Made by a program: the position numbers and the translations under genes. A DNA stretch of 64,000 nucleotides. Origin: Bryopsis sp. KO-2023. Taxonomy: Eukaryota; Chlorophyta; Ulvophyceae; Bryopsidales; Bryopsidaceae. Of this stretch, positions 26,275 through 38,921 are shown one piece after another. The stretch is from assembly GCA_030272585.1 (NCBI GenBank), contig BSYQ01000005.1, positions 2,232,001 through 2,296,000 on the forward strand. The letters run 5' to 3'. The notes under the pieces were generated by a model, which ran no database searches, had not been told where the DNA came from, and worked only from the letters and a program-made list of their open reading frames with translations. Within the stretch, counting starts at the first letter, position 1; each line of letters begins with the position of its first letter.

Positions 26275-26282
26275 TTCGTCCG
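26275..26282. promoter_or_regulatory. Eight-base gap between divergent start codons
   Basis: The minus-strand acetyltransferase ATG occupies 26272-26274 and the plus-strand RRP9 ATG occupies 26283-26285. If both starts are right, the 5' UTR and promoter of each gene lie inside the first exon of the other, and the two primary transcripts overlap head to head. Confidence 0.5.
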
Positions 26283-29200
26283 ATGAGCTTCAAGGGCAAG
26301 AAGCGTGTGTCCTCCGAGCCCAGCCGCCACGTAGGGGAGGAGAGAAGCAGAAAAAAGCGAGTGGTTGAAGACATACCTGGGGAAGACTTATTTTTTGATG
26401 ACGGCGAGGCACAACAAGCAAACTTAGAGAGTGAAGAGGAGGAGGAGGTGGAAGAAACTGGGGAGCAAAAGAGACTGAGGCTGGGTAATCTTTCAGCCTC
26501 TTCCCCCCCCCCTGGAGCCCTGTGTCATCCCAATTCTAGATCTCTTTTTGGGGTGGATTTTCAAATCAATTTGGGTCTGGAAGGCATCTTGGACTGTCCG
26601 AGATTTATTTCCACTCTCCATGAAGTGAATTTTTTGCCCCGAGAACTGAATAGACAACTACAGCTCATGGGGAAATTTTGAAGCAATGCAGATCATCCAT
26701 TGCCTGATAATTGACAGAGCAGGTGAATAATTATTTTCCTCACCAGGCTCGTTTTCCTTCTGTTAGCCAAGGAGTATCTGGAGCAATTGAAGGCGGATGT
26801 GGAAGAAGGCGAGCAGGGCAGCGATGAAGGGGAGGAAGATGTACGGGCTATTATTGCGAAAAAATTGAAGCAAGAGACCGATGAGGTAAATAAAAACTAC
26901 TTGATTGCCTTTTTTTCATTTTTTTTTCTCAAACTCAGTGCAGCTATCCGAAATCCGTAACTGAACTAGATTGCTGCAGAAGAAAGTGACCTGAAAGGTA
27001 GTCGTGTAAGTTGTCAATCTAGCTAACCTTCGTATGCTAGAAATGCTGACATCCGTTAATATGGTGTTTTTCAGTCAAAGTATTGGTTGGATAGGACGCT
27101 GGCAGGCAAGGTGTCGTTCCCTGACAGTGGAGTGATTGCAGACCCTGTCTGGTCGAAGACCGCAGGCAGGTGAGACAAAGACAGAAATTGAGGGATGCCC
27201 TGTTTGTTTTGTGGGACAATGGCCCCTGAAGTCCTCTAGAATGGGGGGAAAATTGAGGGATATATATGTATGAATATGTACATGCATGCCAATTGATGGA
27301 CGATATCAAGAGGTTACCGAGTAGTCTTTTTAGACTTTTTTGAGTGCTTGGTTTCTCCGCGGTACTCAATGAGCAGGCATGCTGAGTTGAAACCATCCAA
27401 TTCTACCACTACAGTTCAAGCAATCGTTGATTTTTGATCCCAGAGAAAGTCGATGGTGATCAAAGCTGTATTTTCATTCAAAAACTTTGTCCTCACAGTT
27501 GCGAGGTTTGTTCACTGTTTCAGGTTGGCAGTTGCTGATATCAGCGTGACGTCAGATGACGCCACCATCTATTCTGTTGCAAAGTGTGGAGCCATCTACA
27601 AAATGGATGTCGAAACTGGTGCAAGGTAAGTCATTGCAATGAAAATTCCCAAATACAAATTGCTGTGTGTAGGGTTGATCTGTGACTTTAATAGGCAGCT
27701 TGTGAATTTCCGAGACTTGTGTGGTTAATTTTGGCCTTGACTTCAAGCAATCTGAAACTTTTTTGGAACGACAGAGTGTTTTCCTGACTCTAGATACGAT
27801 CGTTGTGATGGTACTTGGGATGCCCATCTTGATATCCAATATTTGCCTCCAGGAAGAAACTGGGTTTTGGCCCGAAAGGACCCAAAAAGTTCAAATTGAA
27901 AGGCACCCGTGCAGATTGGGTGAAGGCGCCCAGTGCCAAGGTTCCAAAATCGAGCTTCATTTCTGTGGCTGTGAGCTCTGATGGACACTTCCTGGCCATT
28001 GGAGGAGGGGACATGCAGATCCATATTTTCGATTTGAGAACAGAGCAATATCTGGATGCGTTAAGTGGTATGTGATTCCATGACAGATGCTTGTCGCCTC
28101 ATGTTTTAGCATTATCTTTTGAGGTTTCCAAACAGAAATGGGAAGAACAGGGGCAAAAAGAATGGGGACTCTTTGCTCCTGTGTCCTGGTTAGACCAAAA
28201 ACCAAGAAAGACAACTGTTGGGGAAGGATTCGCTATTTTTGAGATTCTTTTAGGGAGGGTTGAGAGCCACATCTACGAGTTTTTTGGTTTCAAAGTGGGA
28301 AGCTTCTGCAAATCAGTGTCTGATTTGTGTGCAGGGCACAGAGATGCCGTGTCAAGCTTGACGTTTCGCGAGGGGACCCACGAACTTTACAGCGCATCTT
28401 TTGATCGAACAGTCAAGTCGTGGTCGCTGGATGACATGGGCTACATTGACACCCTCTTTGGCCACCAATCGGAGGTGCTATCCATAGATATGCTCCGACA
28501 AGAGAGGGCCATTTCCTCGGGGGCGGACAGAACTTGTAGGCTCTGGAAAATTGAAGAATCAACCCAGTTGGTGTTCAGGTATGGTGGCCATCGCCTCACA
28601 CATGCAACATAAGATAACTGTGAAACTCTCTATCAAGCGGTTTGATGCTAAGATACTGTGTGTTTAGGCCATTCTGTACAGATAGTGAATGCAACTGCTA
28701 GGTTCTTGAAACTACCTGCCATGATTAGGTAGTGAGGCATATATCCAGCTTCCTGAGAGGACAGTACCCCTAAAGTCGTTGGAATTGCTGTTTTCCAGGT
28801 CACCTGGAATGGCTACAGATTCGATCAAATATTTGAATCCTGGGACTTTTGTGAGTGGGTCACAATCAGATCTTCACCTTTGGGTACAGTCCAAGAAGAA
28901 GCCAGTTTTCACTGCAGAGAGGGCCCATGGTAATCCAGAGGGTGGGCCAGGGATGATTGATGAAATTGAAGCCTCATGGATTCAATCTCTAGCCACTTGT
29001 CGAGGAGCTGATGTCCTGGTGGGTTAACCCCGAATTTCTTTGAAGATTTCAGTAAGCAGGAGGTTGGTTTCACCAAGAAAACCTTTTGGGGGGGGGGGGG
29101 AGTTGGTGCACGTCCAAAAACCTTATTTCCATGTGAAACGCTTCACTGTTTTCGTTTAGCCTTATGTACGTGTGTGACAATCAATGATCTGTGTTTGTTT

Positions 29201-29448
29201 AGGTCAGTGGTGCTGGGGATGGCTTAATTCGGATGTGGGAAGTGCAAAGATCAGGTGGGGACAGGTTCGAAGGTTTGAAGCAAATTGGAGGCTTGGGGGC
29301 GCGAGGATTTGTTAATGGCTTGCACATTTCCAAGGATGCTCGGGTTGTGATAGCCGGGGTGGGTGCTGAGCCCAGGGTGGGGAGGTGGTCGATCGACAAA
29401 CAAGCCAAGAGTCGCGTTCTTGTTCACAGAGTTGAGGTTCAGGAGTGA
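26283..29448 (+). CDS. RRP9: RRP9 / U3-55K, U3 snoRNP WD40 protein
   Basis: Nine exons join in phase to 492 residues: 26283-26484, 26767-26885, 26970-27005, 27075-27169, 27524-27625, 27853-28067, 28335-28578, 28799-29018 and 29203-29448. The N-terminus is basic then acidic (RSRKKRVVED, ESEEEEEVEE), as in nucleolar RRP9 proteins. The WD40 propeller follows, with diagnostic segments SDDATIYSVAKCGAIYKMDVETG, GHRDAVSSLTFREGTHELYSASFDRTVK, DTLFGHQSEVLSID and SGADRTCRLWKIEESTQLVF. The C-terminal blade has GFVNGLHIS and VIAGVGAEPRVGRW, close to the family's GxGxExRLGRW. The length fits the usual 470-580. The protein binds the box B/C region of U3 snoRNA and acts in the nucleolus in small-subunit pre-rRNA processing. 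It sits head to head with the acetyltransferase gene. Confidence 0.92.
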
Positions 29449-30666
29449 TCTTTGTTGTGTTCAATTCTCAGAGTCAATTGCCCATCACCATCAAGAATGG
29501 ACTGGAAAAAAGAATTGATTATTATGCGCAATAGCAATAGTCTCCACAAGCAACATGATCATCTTTGTACAAATGCTGGCCAAATTTAAGTAGCGCTGCT
29601 CCACAGAATTCACGACGTGTAGGGATTGTGCGATTTAGTGTAGAGTGCCAGTGCAAACAATGGTGGTGGTGGTGGCAGTCATGATACAAAAGGAATGATG
29701 GTTGGGAAACGTCTCTTAGACTGTGTGTCAAGGAGATAAATCACTGCTGTGGTCCAAACCATTGTTGTGACACGAACCATCAAAAGTTGGGGCCACATTC
29801 TCATTTGTGCATGTTCCTTGGGGCTATGGGGGGCAACAAGATGGAAAACGTAATTTTTTGGCCAGCTGACATGAAAAAACATTTCTGGTGCTCAGTTCTG
29901 ATTAGTCCACGGAGACCTTGCCACCAGCACAGCAGCCCTTGACCATTTTCCACGCCAATCCTTAAAAAAGCGCTGGTTCCAATCCAGACATTTTTTTTGT
30001 GATAATCTGACCACTGCTACTGGTGAATAGTTGACAATTCTTTGATACAGCGTGTGCGGGCTTGGGCTGTAGACACGTTGCAAGTTCTTTCTCTGTGACG
30101 ACTAGGGTTTTCTGGGGTTCGCCAGAAAAATCAGGCATGCCAGAAACCACCTCAACCACCTGTCGTACTGGCACTGTTGACAGAAAGAGAAAACACCCAT
30201 AAACCCTGGGCGCGCAAACTCGGTTTCTTGTGTCTGATCGGAACGATCCTTGTCGGATAACCCTTCCCTCTATGATCCAACAGGCGGTTATTCCCGCGGG
30301 ATGCCAGCAGTGGATAAGAAGCGTGAGTTTCTCGATCAGCGACATTAGCGTGCATGGAAAATAGAAGAAGAGCTCGGTTCGATCTCTGACCACGTACCTC
30401 CACACAATGCCAGTAGCAGATTACCGTTCTGTGGTGCTCTTGGAATACGAGTAGAGTTGCGGTTGTCCATTCGTTGCCGTATCCCGTCTTTGTGGGCGCG
30501 CGTTTCTCTGCATGCACGACCTGTTGGCCCTTTCTATTGCAATTCAAACCTTGTTGAGCTGTAACACACTAGAAAAGGCAATCTCCGATTCTCGAACTTC
30601 TCATACCGCTGCCAAGGTTGAGCTTCACTGTGTTTTCTTATCACTATTAACAAAAAAACAACTCAA
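29449..30666. other. Intergenic between RRP9 and WDR17
   Basis: This holds the RRP9 3' UTR and the WDR17 promoter, and possibly a short first coding exon of WDR17 that I could not find. A 147-codon minus-strand frame (30405-29962) has no recognisable character. An ATG at 30138 on the plus strand opens only a short frame. Nothing else is supported. Confidence 0.4.
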
Positions 30667-33600
30667 ATGTTGGCCAGCCTGAAACATTTCTGGTCTTTTC
30701 TACAGCCATCAGCTGTCCATCAGAACCGCTTTGCATATGCCTCCACACTGGCCATTTATGTCCACCGCTATAAGGGGCAACAATCCTATCTGGAGAAAAT
30801 ACTGACAGGCCATGACACCCATATATCATGCTTGTGCTGGCATCCCCACAATGAAGATCTGTTGGCATGTGCAACCATCAATCCTGTGAGTTGACGAGCT
30901 ATCTTTGACTTTACACCTTGGCTTCCAACAATATTTACAAAATCATTTAATAATTATTGAACTTTGTCACAAGGTTTTATTAGAAACGTACTTCTAGATG
31001 ACCTCGTATTTCACTCAAAAAAAAGAAAAGGATTTGCAACTGATGCAAGGAAACCTGAATCAATCAATCAATTCACAGTCGAAGCTGAGCTCCCCTTGGA
31101 AACTCTACCAAACAAAAGTAAACATGAAAACTAGCATCCATTTCCCTTCATTGTTTGCAACCGTTGAGGCTGCAGTGGGTGTATCACTGGGGAGCATAGC
31201 CCATTTTTGCCCAACAATCGGGAGATCTGTTCAGCAGAGCAACAGAAGTACCTAAAAAAGGAGTGTTATTCTCAACTTCATATTCATGGAAACCGTAGGA
31301 TATCATGGTCTACAGCGTTGCCAAGGAGAGCATTTCATTTTCTCTTTTGAAAACAAGGGGACTGAAACAACTTGTAAAGCAAGTCGCATGGTAAGGGGGT
31401 GAAAACAAAAACGTCCATGCAAAATAATTTCCAAAAAAGGATGCACATGGCGATAGATTACATACAACAAGTGAACAGAAACAGAAATTACAACGGGTAA
31501 AGCTCAGATCACCCACGGTCTCCACAACTTGACCACTTCAGAGAAAACAAGGAATTCCACATTTTGCATTACATGAAAGACTCTCGTCCTTGTCAATCCA
31601 GTTGTTGAAAAGGACAATTGTGATTCTATTGAATAGAAAGATTCTTTTTTTTTTCAATTTCAAAAAGGAGAGAAGCTCATTATTCCACCTCACCTCCAGA
31701 GATTAATTAATTTTTTCTTCAGAAATTGTGAAATTATTTTGTTCATGCAAAACCCCCAGGTACTACTTCGACAATCATTCGCTGCTGTTTGCTTCTGGGA
31801 GCCAGCTTCGCAGATGGGACTACATGACACAAAACAGCACCCGGACAGTCATGCAGTCCTTTCGAGCCGACATTTCGTTTTTTTCGCAAAGCATGCAAGA
31901 TCCCAAAACAGTGGCTGTGGCCTGCGCAGACAACACAGTGTTCTTGCTGGACATGTCACAGAATGAAATTTCTCGAAGGGTTACTTTTGACCATCCTCTC
32001 ACAGATCTGGAATTTGATCCATGTTCGAATAATTACATGGTTTTGATTTTCAAGAATGGGACCATGGGGATGTATGATGTCCAGATGTTTCAAGAGGTGA
32101 GTGAACTACCGAGAAAACCTTCATGCTCATATTGATTCACTATTTTTGTTTTAAGAATTGGTTGTATTGACCAGCATACATCGATTAGAGTAGATGTCTG
32201 AGGGTTTGGATTTTTTGAGTCCATCAAGACTCCTTCCTTTAAGGAGGCTAAAGTTAACTTGTTTTGACCATGTTCTGTTCAACGTTTTTTTTTTGTTTTT
32301 TTTTGACTTGAAGTATGCATGACGTTTACTTGTGGAAAATAAAGTAGCCTAGAACAGTGGCTTGCAGAAGGTTAGCCGACGTCCCAGTAAATAGATCTAT
32401 GTCCATTTACCAGACAACCACGGCGGTATGATGTCCCTGTGCATGCAGGTTTCTGGATTCACAAAGCAAAACCCCGCGGATCGTAGAATTTGCTTCATAC
32501 CAGGAGCTCCAGGGACTTTCATCACCTTGAGTGACCGCAGCAGTAAGGTCCATTGGCAAGCACTGTCCCTTCAACTTCAACAGATACCCCCTTGATTCGA
32601 TCCACCGCATTTTGCTCCAGTCAAATGTCGAAATTCCACACAACTCTGTAGAGAGGCAAACGGCGTTTGTTTCACGTGGTGCTTTCTCTTTCAGGCGTGC
32701 TCAATATCTGGAATGTGTCGCAAGAGGGGTGCACGGGTACACTGAAGACAGGAATAGGTCCAACCATCTCTGCCCACATCCTCCCAGGAACTCAGCAAGT
32801 GCTAGTTGCTTTTGTGGATGGATCGGTAGGCTCCTGTCAAAAATAATTATCATTAAATTACAACTTCACATGCTGACCCAATTTTCAATTGGATATAACG
32901 TTTGCTGTTCCTGGCAAGATGCATCGTAAGGTACTTTGTCGATAAAATGAACCCAAATTGTTGGTTGTGTGGGAGGTCAAGTGCGCTTGGGAGTCTACAC
33001 ATTAACATGGAATCTCAAATTGCCGCAGGTCGCTGTGTTTGATATTCCAAAAAAGATGCTGATATGGCAAACAAGCGGAGGCCACACAGAGACAGTGTTC
33101 GACTGCGCATTTTCCCCCACAGATTGCAATGTGTTGGCCACGTGCTCTTACGACCACACTGTCAGGATTTGGAGTGTACAAACAATGCAATGTGAAAAGA
33201 TCCTGTCTGGCTCCAATTCGATTCTCTACTCCATGGCCTGGTCCCCTGATGGGAAAATGCTGGCAGCTTCTGATGAGCATGGATGTGTCCAACTCTATGA
33301 TCCGAAAAGGGGGGTCATTGTTAAGCGATTCCACAACCACTCGAAAGATGAGAGGTCGTGTCGGGTGGTTTGGAATCAAGACCCCGAGAAAGATATGCTG
33401 GCTTCGGTTGCCAATGACGGTACATGTGTGGTTTTCAAAGTGGACGGCACCATTCTGAGGGTCCTGCGTCACACAGATGGTGTCAGGGGAGCTGCCTGGA
33501 ACACATTCAACTCAGACATTCTTGCTACGTCTTGCATCAAGGGGGACATCTATATCTGGGACATGTCCCAACCAACAGAAACCTGTTTGAAAAAGACAAT

Positions 33601-36600
33601 AACAGGCCACAGGTCAGTCTCTAAATGCGCAAATCCCATGCACACACAGCCAATAGGGCATGTATGAACAAGACTTGATATGTAGAAAATCAGTACTTTC
33701 AGTACTTTTCCTGCACCTCTAGATGTTTATCCCTTGCATTGGTAGCCACCATTGGTGCCATGATTTTTCGAACGGAGAGATTCCTCAGGCAAATATCTCG
33801 CTGGGACGTTTTCTTTGGATGACCAGTGCTCATCAGAACTTGGCCCCACCTCTTAGGTGGCTCCGTTCATATTCCAGGAGGTTGCCAATCCATTGTTTGT
33901 TCAGTCTCACCTTTCTGCGCATCAGCAATGCACCGTGTGGATAATATCTGGGTGTGTTTGTGTTTTGATCAGGTTGTGTGTTTTCAATGTCCAGTGGTCC
34001 CCTCTCGTTGCGGACTGGCTCCTTTCTTGTAGTGACGACACAACAGCGAGGGTGTGGGATGCAGCCACTGGAGACTGTGTGGCTGAGTTGAAAGGACACA
34101 TGAGCAAAACCAGAGGATTGCTCTGGCACACAACCCTGGACAATATAGTCATCACAGGTTGGTGGTCACTTCTTCCACCATGCAAATCTCCTCGCTCCGA
34201 ACTTTTTCTTGACATATGTCCTTCCTGACTTCTCTGAACCTTGCTGTCAGGGAGCTGGGACGCTACCATGCGGATCTGGGATGTAAAGACTGCGACTTGC
34301 CTAGCTTGCGTCTTGGACCACCGAGCCGATGTGTATGGCATCACTAGTCACCCTCAGAGACCTTTCCTGATTGCGTCGTGTTCCAGGGACACAACCTTCC
34401 GATTTTGGAATCTGCTGGACCTTTTTCCTGGACTGCTCTCCAGAGCCATTATGGGAAAGCCGTTAGGCCAATATTCCAAAGACCATGACAGGAAAGGCAC
34501 GGGCTGTGTGCTTGGTGGCAATGCCTTTGAAAATCTCAGAGAGAAACTGGATATCACGCAGTCAGCTGTGAAAAAAATGTCCCTGCTGTTTGGCTTCTTC
34601 TTCCCGATGCCAGGTGAGGTGTGAGGTCCAGTAGTTGTGTGTGTGTGTGTGTGAATCTAATGTGGATGCCAGCAAGCATTGTGCTCATGACAGACACACA
34701 CTTCTTGTAGTGATTGGGTTTGCTTCGGCTTGCTAGAACAGGCATCGAAGATTTATGGAACCTTGTCGCCGCGGTGCAAGCCTCAAAATTCGATGAACGC
34801 AACGCCCTTCAGCATGATATCAACTTCCATTCGATTGTTCACAAACTAGTGAAGGACAAAGCCCAGCAAGCAGAGATGTGCATCGACGCAAAGGTGCTGT
34901 CCAGTAGTGGGGGAAGCTGTTGCAACTTTTGTCGATTTATTTCGTGGGTCTGACATGATTCGTCCCTTTATTTACCCCCAGGCAACCACAGTGGGATTTA
35001 AGAGGCGCGACTGTGTCATCGAAGCCGCACAGCTGCATTTGCATGCTGGAAATTTCTACAGATATTGCGAATCGATGGCAGGTCTCGGAGAGTGGGACAA
35101 GGCCATCATGGTCGCTCCTGCAGTTTCTGTAGACTACTGGAAACAGCTGATGAAGAAGAAAGCAGACTGGCTGCTGTCCCAGCCAGATCGAACTGTCGAG
35201 GAAACGCCCGAGCTGCTGCTTCCATCAGGCCATTCACAACATCTGGTGGATGCTTTAATTGAACAAGAGCGTTTCGAACAGGCTTTCTCCACAGCTGCCG
35301 TCCTTGCTGAAGGGTAAGCTCAATTCTTGAAGACAATACTCTTCTCCATCTTGCATCTGTTTGGCCAAAAAATAATAATAAAATAATGCACTGGTTCAGA
35401 GGATACGGCGAAGACCCTGTGACGTCGTCTGATGCTGCCCCGGATCGCCTTCCTTCTGTTGGCCACCTTCCAAAGCTCAATCCAGTGAGCAGCATCCGAC
35501 GACCATCCAAAATCCCATCCAAACCAAGCGAAGCCGCCGTTCGCATTCGAACCTCGCAGGCCGAGAAGTTATTTCAAGCAGGATCTGCGATTCTTGCTGC
35601 TTGCTGCCACCTCTCGGTCGAGGATGTTGATCAGGCCCTGGATAAGTTGTGGATGGGCAACGAGCTCGAACTCGTCGTGGCGTTGCGCGCTGCACTTGGT
35701 CTTGATAGGGATACGAAGGTGGAAATTCAGCTGGCAAGGAAATGCGAAGCGGCTGGTGAGTTGCAGATTGCGTCACCATTTTCATGTACATTCAGGCGGG
35801 CGCATCCTTTCCCTTATGTGTTCATGAAAATAACACAAATAATAATTGATGTTTGTTTGTTTGTTTGTTCATGAATTTTTTTATTTTTTTTAAATGAATA
35901 CGACCGATTACATCTCAAGATTCGTCCTTGATCTCCTCTGTTCCCAATATAACCCAACCATTGATCTTTGACCGATCGGTTACTGGGCCATAATGTAAAT
36001 GGCCATAATGTTCATGAAATCGTTGACGATGCGCAGGTGACTGGTGGGCTGCTGGGGAGATTTTGGAGTCGCTTCCTGATGGAGAACGGCTCTTGCAGCT
36101 TCTTGCTGTTCGGTTTCGATTTGCCAATTCTAGTTCCGACCATGTGGCATGCTTTTTTTCCGATTTTAATTTGAACAGGCCGGAAAAGTATCTCGAGGCA
36201 GCGTCAGGATCCAGCCAAAGCGAAGCAACGGTGAGGTGAGCCCAGATCAGGCACCCTCCAACTTGGAATATCGATGAAAGCTGTACAGCTGGAATTCACA
36301 AGAAGATCAGATCTTGCCTGTGGACTCATCCTGTGTGGGATTTTCTGTTAGGCTGCACTTATTAGGTCAAGATCCTGGTGGAGCATGCAGCCAGCTGTTG
36401 GATAGGCTTAGGCAAGTGTTGGCAAATGACGATTGGCACGATGAGATGAACGAGCTGGACCTCCTTCAAGATTGTATTGCCAGTATGGATGCCAGCTCTG
36501 TGGGTGACAAGCGGTGGCAAGAGTTGCGCACATATGAGTGTTTCCTGGGTGCCGTGAAGGCCTTCAGGGAGGGCTATTGGCAGGTTGCGCAATTCCTTAT

Positions 36601-37116
36601 GGAAGCCACCCGTCGATTTATCAGAAGAGAGGTAACCTACGGTGACGCAACCCAGGCTGATATATGGCTAGATTGTATTTGATGTGCGACCAATGTCCAA
36701 TGTGGGGTGCGCAGGAAATTTCATTTCCACTCTGCATCCACAAAATATATTACGAAGAAGCGAGGCTCGTTCTTCCATTCCATCCCTCCACAGCGAAGTC
36801 GCTGCTGAATTTCGTCATTGAATTGGGGGCCACCAAGATCAAGGATGCTGCCGCTGAAATCATAGCTGAACTTGAGGGTAGGGATGGATATAAAAACCTC
36901 AGTGTGCCCACCAGAAGCATAATTCCACAGGAGTCCAGACTCCCATCGCGTCCGCCTGACGAGGAAAGGCAAGTTTCATCAATCACGGGTGAAAGGATTC
37001 AAGGTCCAGTGGTGAGCATCCATCCGCTGGGAAGTAAGGTGTGCCTGGGTGAGGCCATCGCCGTATCAAGAGTTACATCATTATGGAGATCGAATCCCAG
37101 GGGAGCTGTGCTGTGA
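30667..37116 (+). CDS. WDR17: WDR17 homologue: twin WD40 propellers plus alpha-helical C-terminal region
   Basis: About fifteen exons follow animal WDR17 along its length. Approximate exons: 30707-30886, 31299-31390, 31761-32095, 32450-32540, 32696-32828, 33030-33613, 33974-34159, 34253-34614, 34706-34893, 34983-35314, 35400-35755, 36037-36134, 36180-36235, 36353-36631 and 36715-37116. Landmarks are RFAYASTLAIYVHRY, FDCAFSPTDCNVLATCSYDHTVRIW, HRADVYGITSHPQRPFLIASCSRD, EDLWNLVAAVQ, FYRYCESMAGLGEWDKAI, ILAACCHLSVEDVDQAL and PEKYLEAASG. Two WD40 propellers are followed by helical, TPR-like repeats, a plan shared with intraflagellar-transport and coat proteins. Function is poorly known. The first 13 codons from the ATG at 30667 run through a likely acceptor (CTACAG at 30701-30706), so the true N-terminus may lie in an upstream exon. 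The stop is at 37114-37116. Confidence 0.9.
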
Positions 37117-38921
37117 ATTTTGTATGCTCATTCCCCTGTGTCCTGTGCTGGTGTTGGAACACTGTTCAGCATCCAATGAGTCTTTTTTCATACAAGGTAT
37201 TCTTGTCGTGCTCCCAACTCATCCCATTGGCAGGGTCCATTGTGGAGTGATCCTTTCATTAAATGGAGTAGTTGTAGAAAATCGTACAAAAATGAAAGAG
37301 ACGATGAGATGTGGGATCTAGATCAAGGAGAACAACCCCAATGAGTGCATTTAGTTTCAACAATCATGAGACGCTATCCAAAATAAGGAAGGGAAGGGAT
37401 TCAACAAATGTCAAAATTACACCTCTCAACTCCCAAAATACAATTGGAAATTTTCAACCTTTGCAAAATCTGTGGATCACTGTGTGAATCCCACATTTTG
37501 CTTACCAAAGTAGGACTATGATATCATCTTTACAGATGAAACTCGAGCACAAACTCAACAGCCCCAGAATGTCAATCTTCTTGGTGGTCTGGCACTAATC
37601 CTCACACTAGCCCCATCACTACCACAGAGAGTGATTTTGACTTTCAACCAAACACAATTTGGTGGTTTCCCAGCCTCAGAGATTGGTATCTCATCAAAAT
37701 ATCAGAGAGGAGAAGCGAAATAAGTTATTGTTTTCATCATAGGCAGGATTTGCACAAGTTTTGGCTACATCTCATGGCTTGAAGACTGATTTCGGTCAGA
37801 AAAAAATTAGTTCAATCTTCACAGCCAGAAAAGCTCTGTTGGCGCGAACATGGAATCATCACTCCGAATCAACCATGAGATGCACCAGTGCAATCAATAC
37901 CTTTTTTTTTATTAAAATTGTCTCCCCCCCCCCCCCAAAAAAAAAAAAATAGAAAGAAAGACAGAAAGGCAACCAGGCAAAGGCAAAAAAATGAGAGAGC
38001 TTAGACGACGGGCGCTTGAGGTAGACAAAGATGTCCGTGTCCATTTCATAACATTCCCGCCAAGAGGCACTAACCCCCCTTCAGGATTCAGGACCAGCCG
38101 TCGATATCGCACGTTTTTCTTCAGCGGAGGACTGTGTGTCGACCGACGCTGCTTCTTGCGTGCACACCAAGTGTCGTGAACTTCACCGACACACAATAAT
38201 CAACTCCACTAAACCGTCGCCCACTTCTATACCCCCCCCCCCCTCCCCGCCGTCAGTGCAAGACAGGTTCAAAATGAAACACGCTGGAGGAAAGTGCAGG
38301 AGACTTAAATCAGTGGGGCATGTTCATGAAATGTACGACAATTCTCTCGAGAGTTACTGCTGCCACATCCAACACCATCTCTCATTCATTTGGTTCGTTT
38401 AAATTGTGCCAAATGAACGAGGGGACTGCCAACAAACGAAAACTGAAAACGAAAGCGATTTATCAGTTCCCGAAAAACCTGATTTGATTGCTCAGGGGAC
38501 AAAAAACAGAAAATTTGCTGCAGCAAAAACTTTTCGTTTGCAAGAGAGATGTGTGGAAGAATTCCACCAGGCAGAAAAATCAACTGTTTGGGAGAACATA
38601 CGATCTGAGCGAGATGAACGCTGGGTTGGTTTTCATTATCATTATCGTTGATCTCTGGAAGTGGATGGGACCTGGCTTTCCCCACTGGTGTCACTTTTTC
38701 CGAGGTAGCAATTCCTTGGATCGGCATCAACCAAGACAAAGAACATGGACGCTCAACGATGCGACAGGCAACGAAACAAACCACGACACCACACCCCCAT
38801 AAAACTTGTCCCACCCTCACCAATCAGCTTTGGCACCCAGGGGCGGAGCGCGCGCGATCTAAGAAAGTGGGGCACTGAGGAGAAAACCACAATTATTTTT
38901 CCTTCCTGAAGAATCGTGACC
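37117..38921. other. Intergenic region with homopolymer tracts
   Basis: No gene is supported. The stretch has a C run then an A run (about 37924-37949), a second C run (about 38230-38240) and scattered A runs. A 145-codon minus-strand frame at 38823-38386 and smaller frames show no domain. The right end must hold the promoter of the small secreted-protein gene that starts at 38922. Confidence 0.4.

Noticed and set aside
38386-38823. 145-codon minus-strand open frame
   Set aside because: No recognisable motif and no supporting exons nearby. Likely chance.
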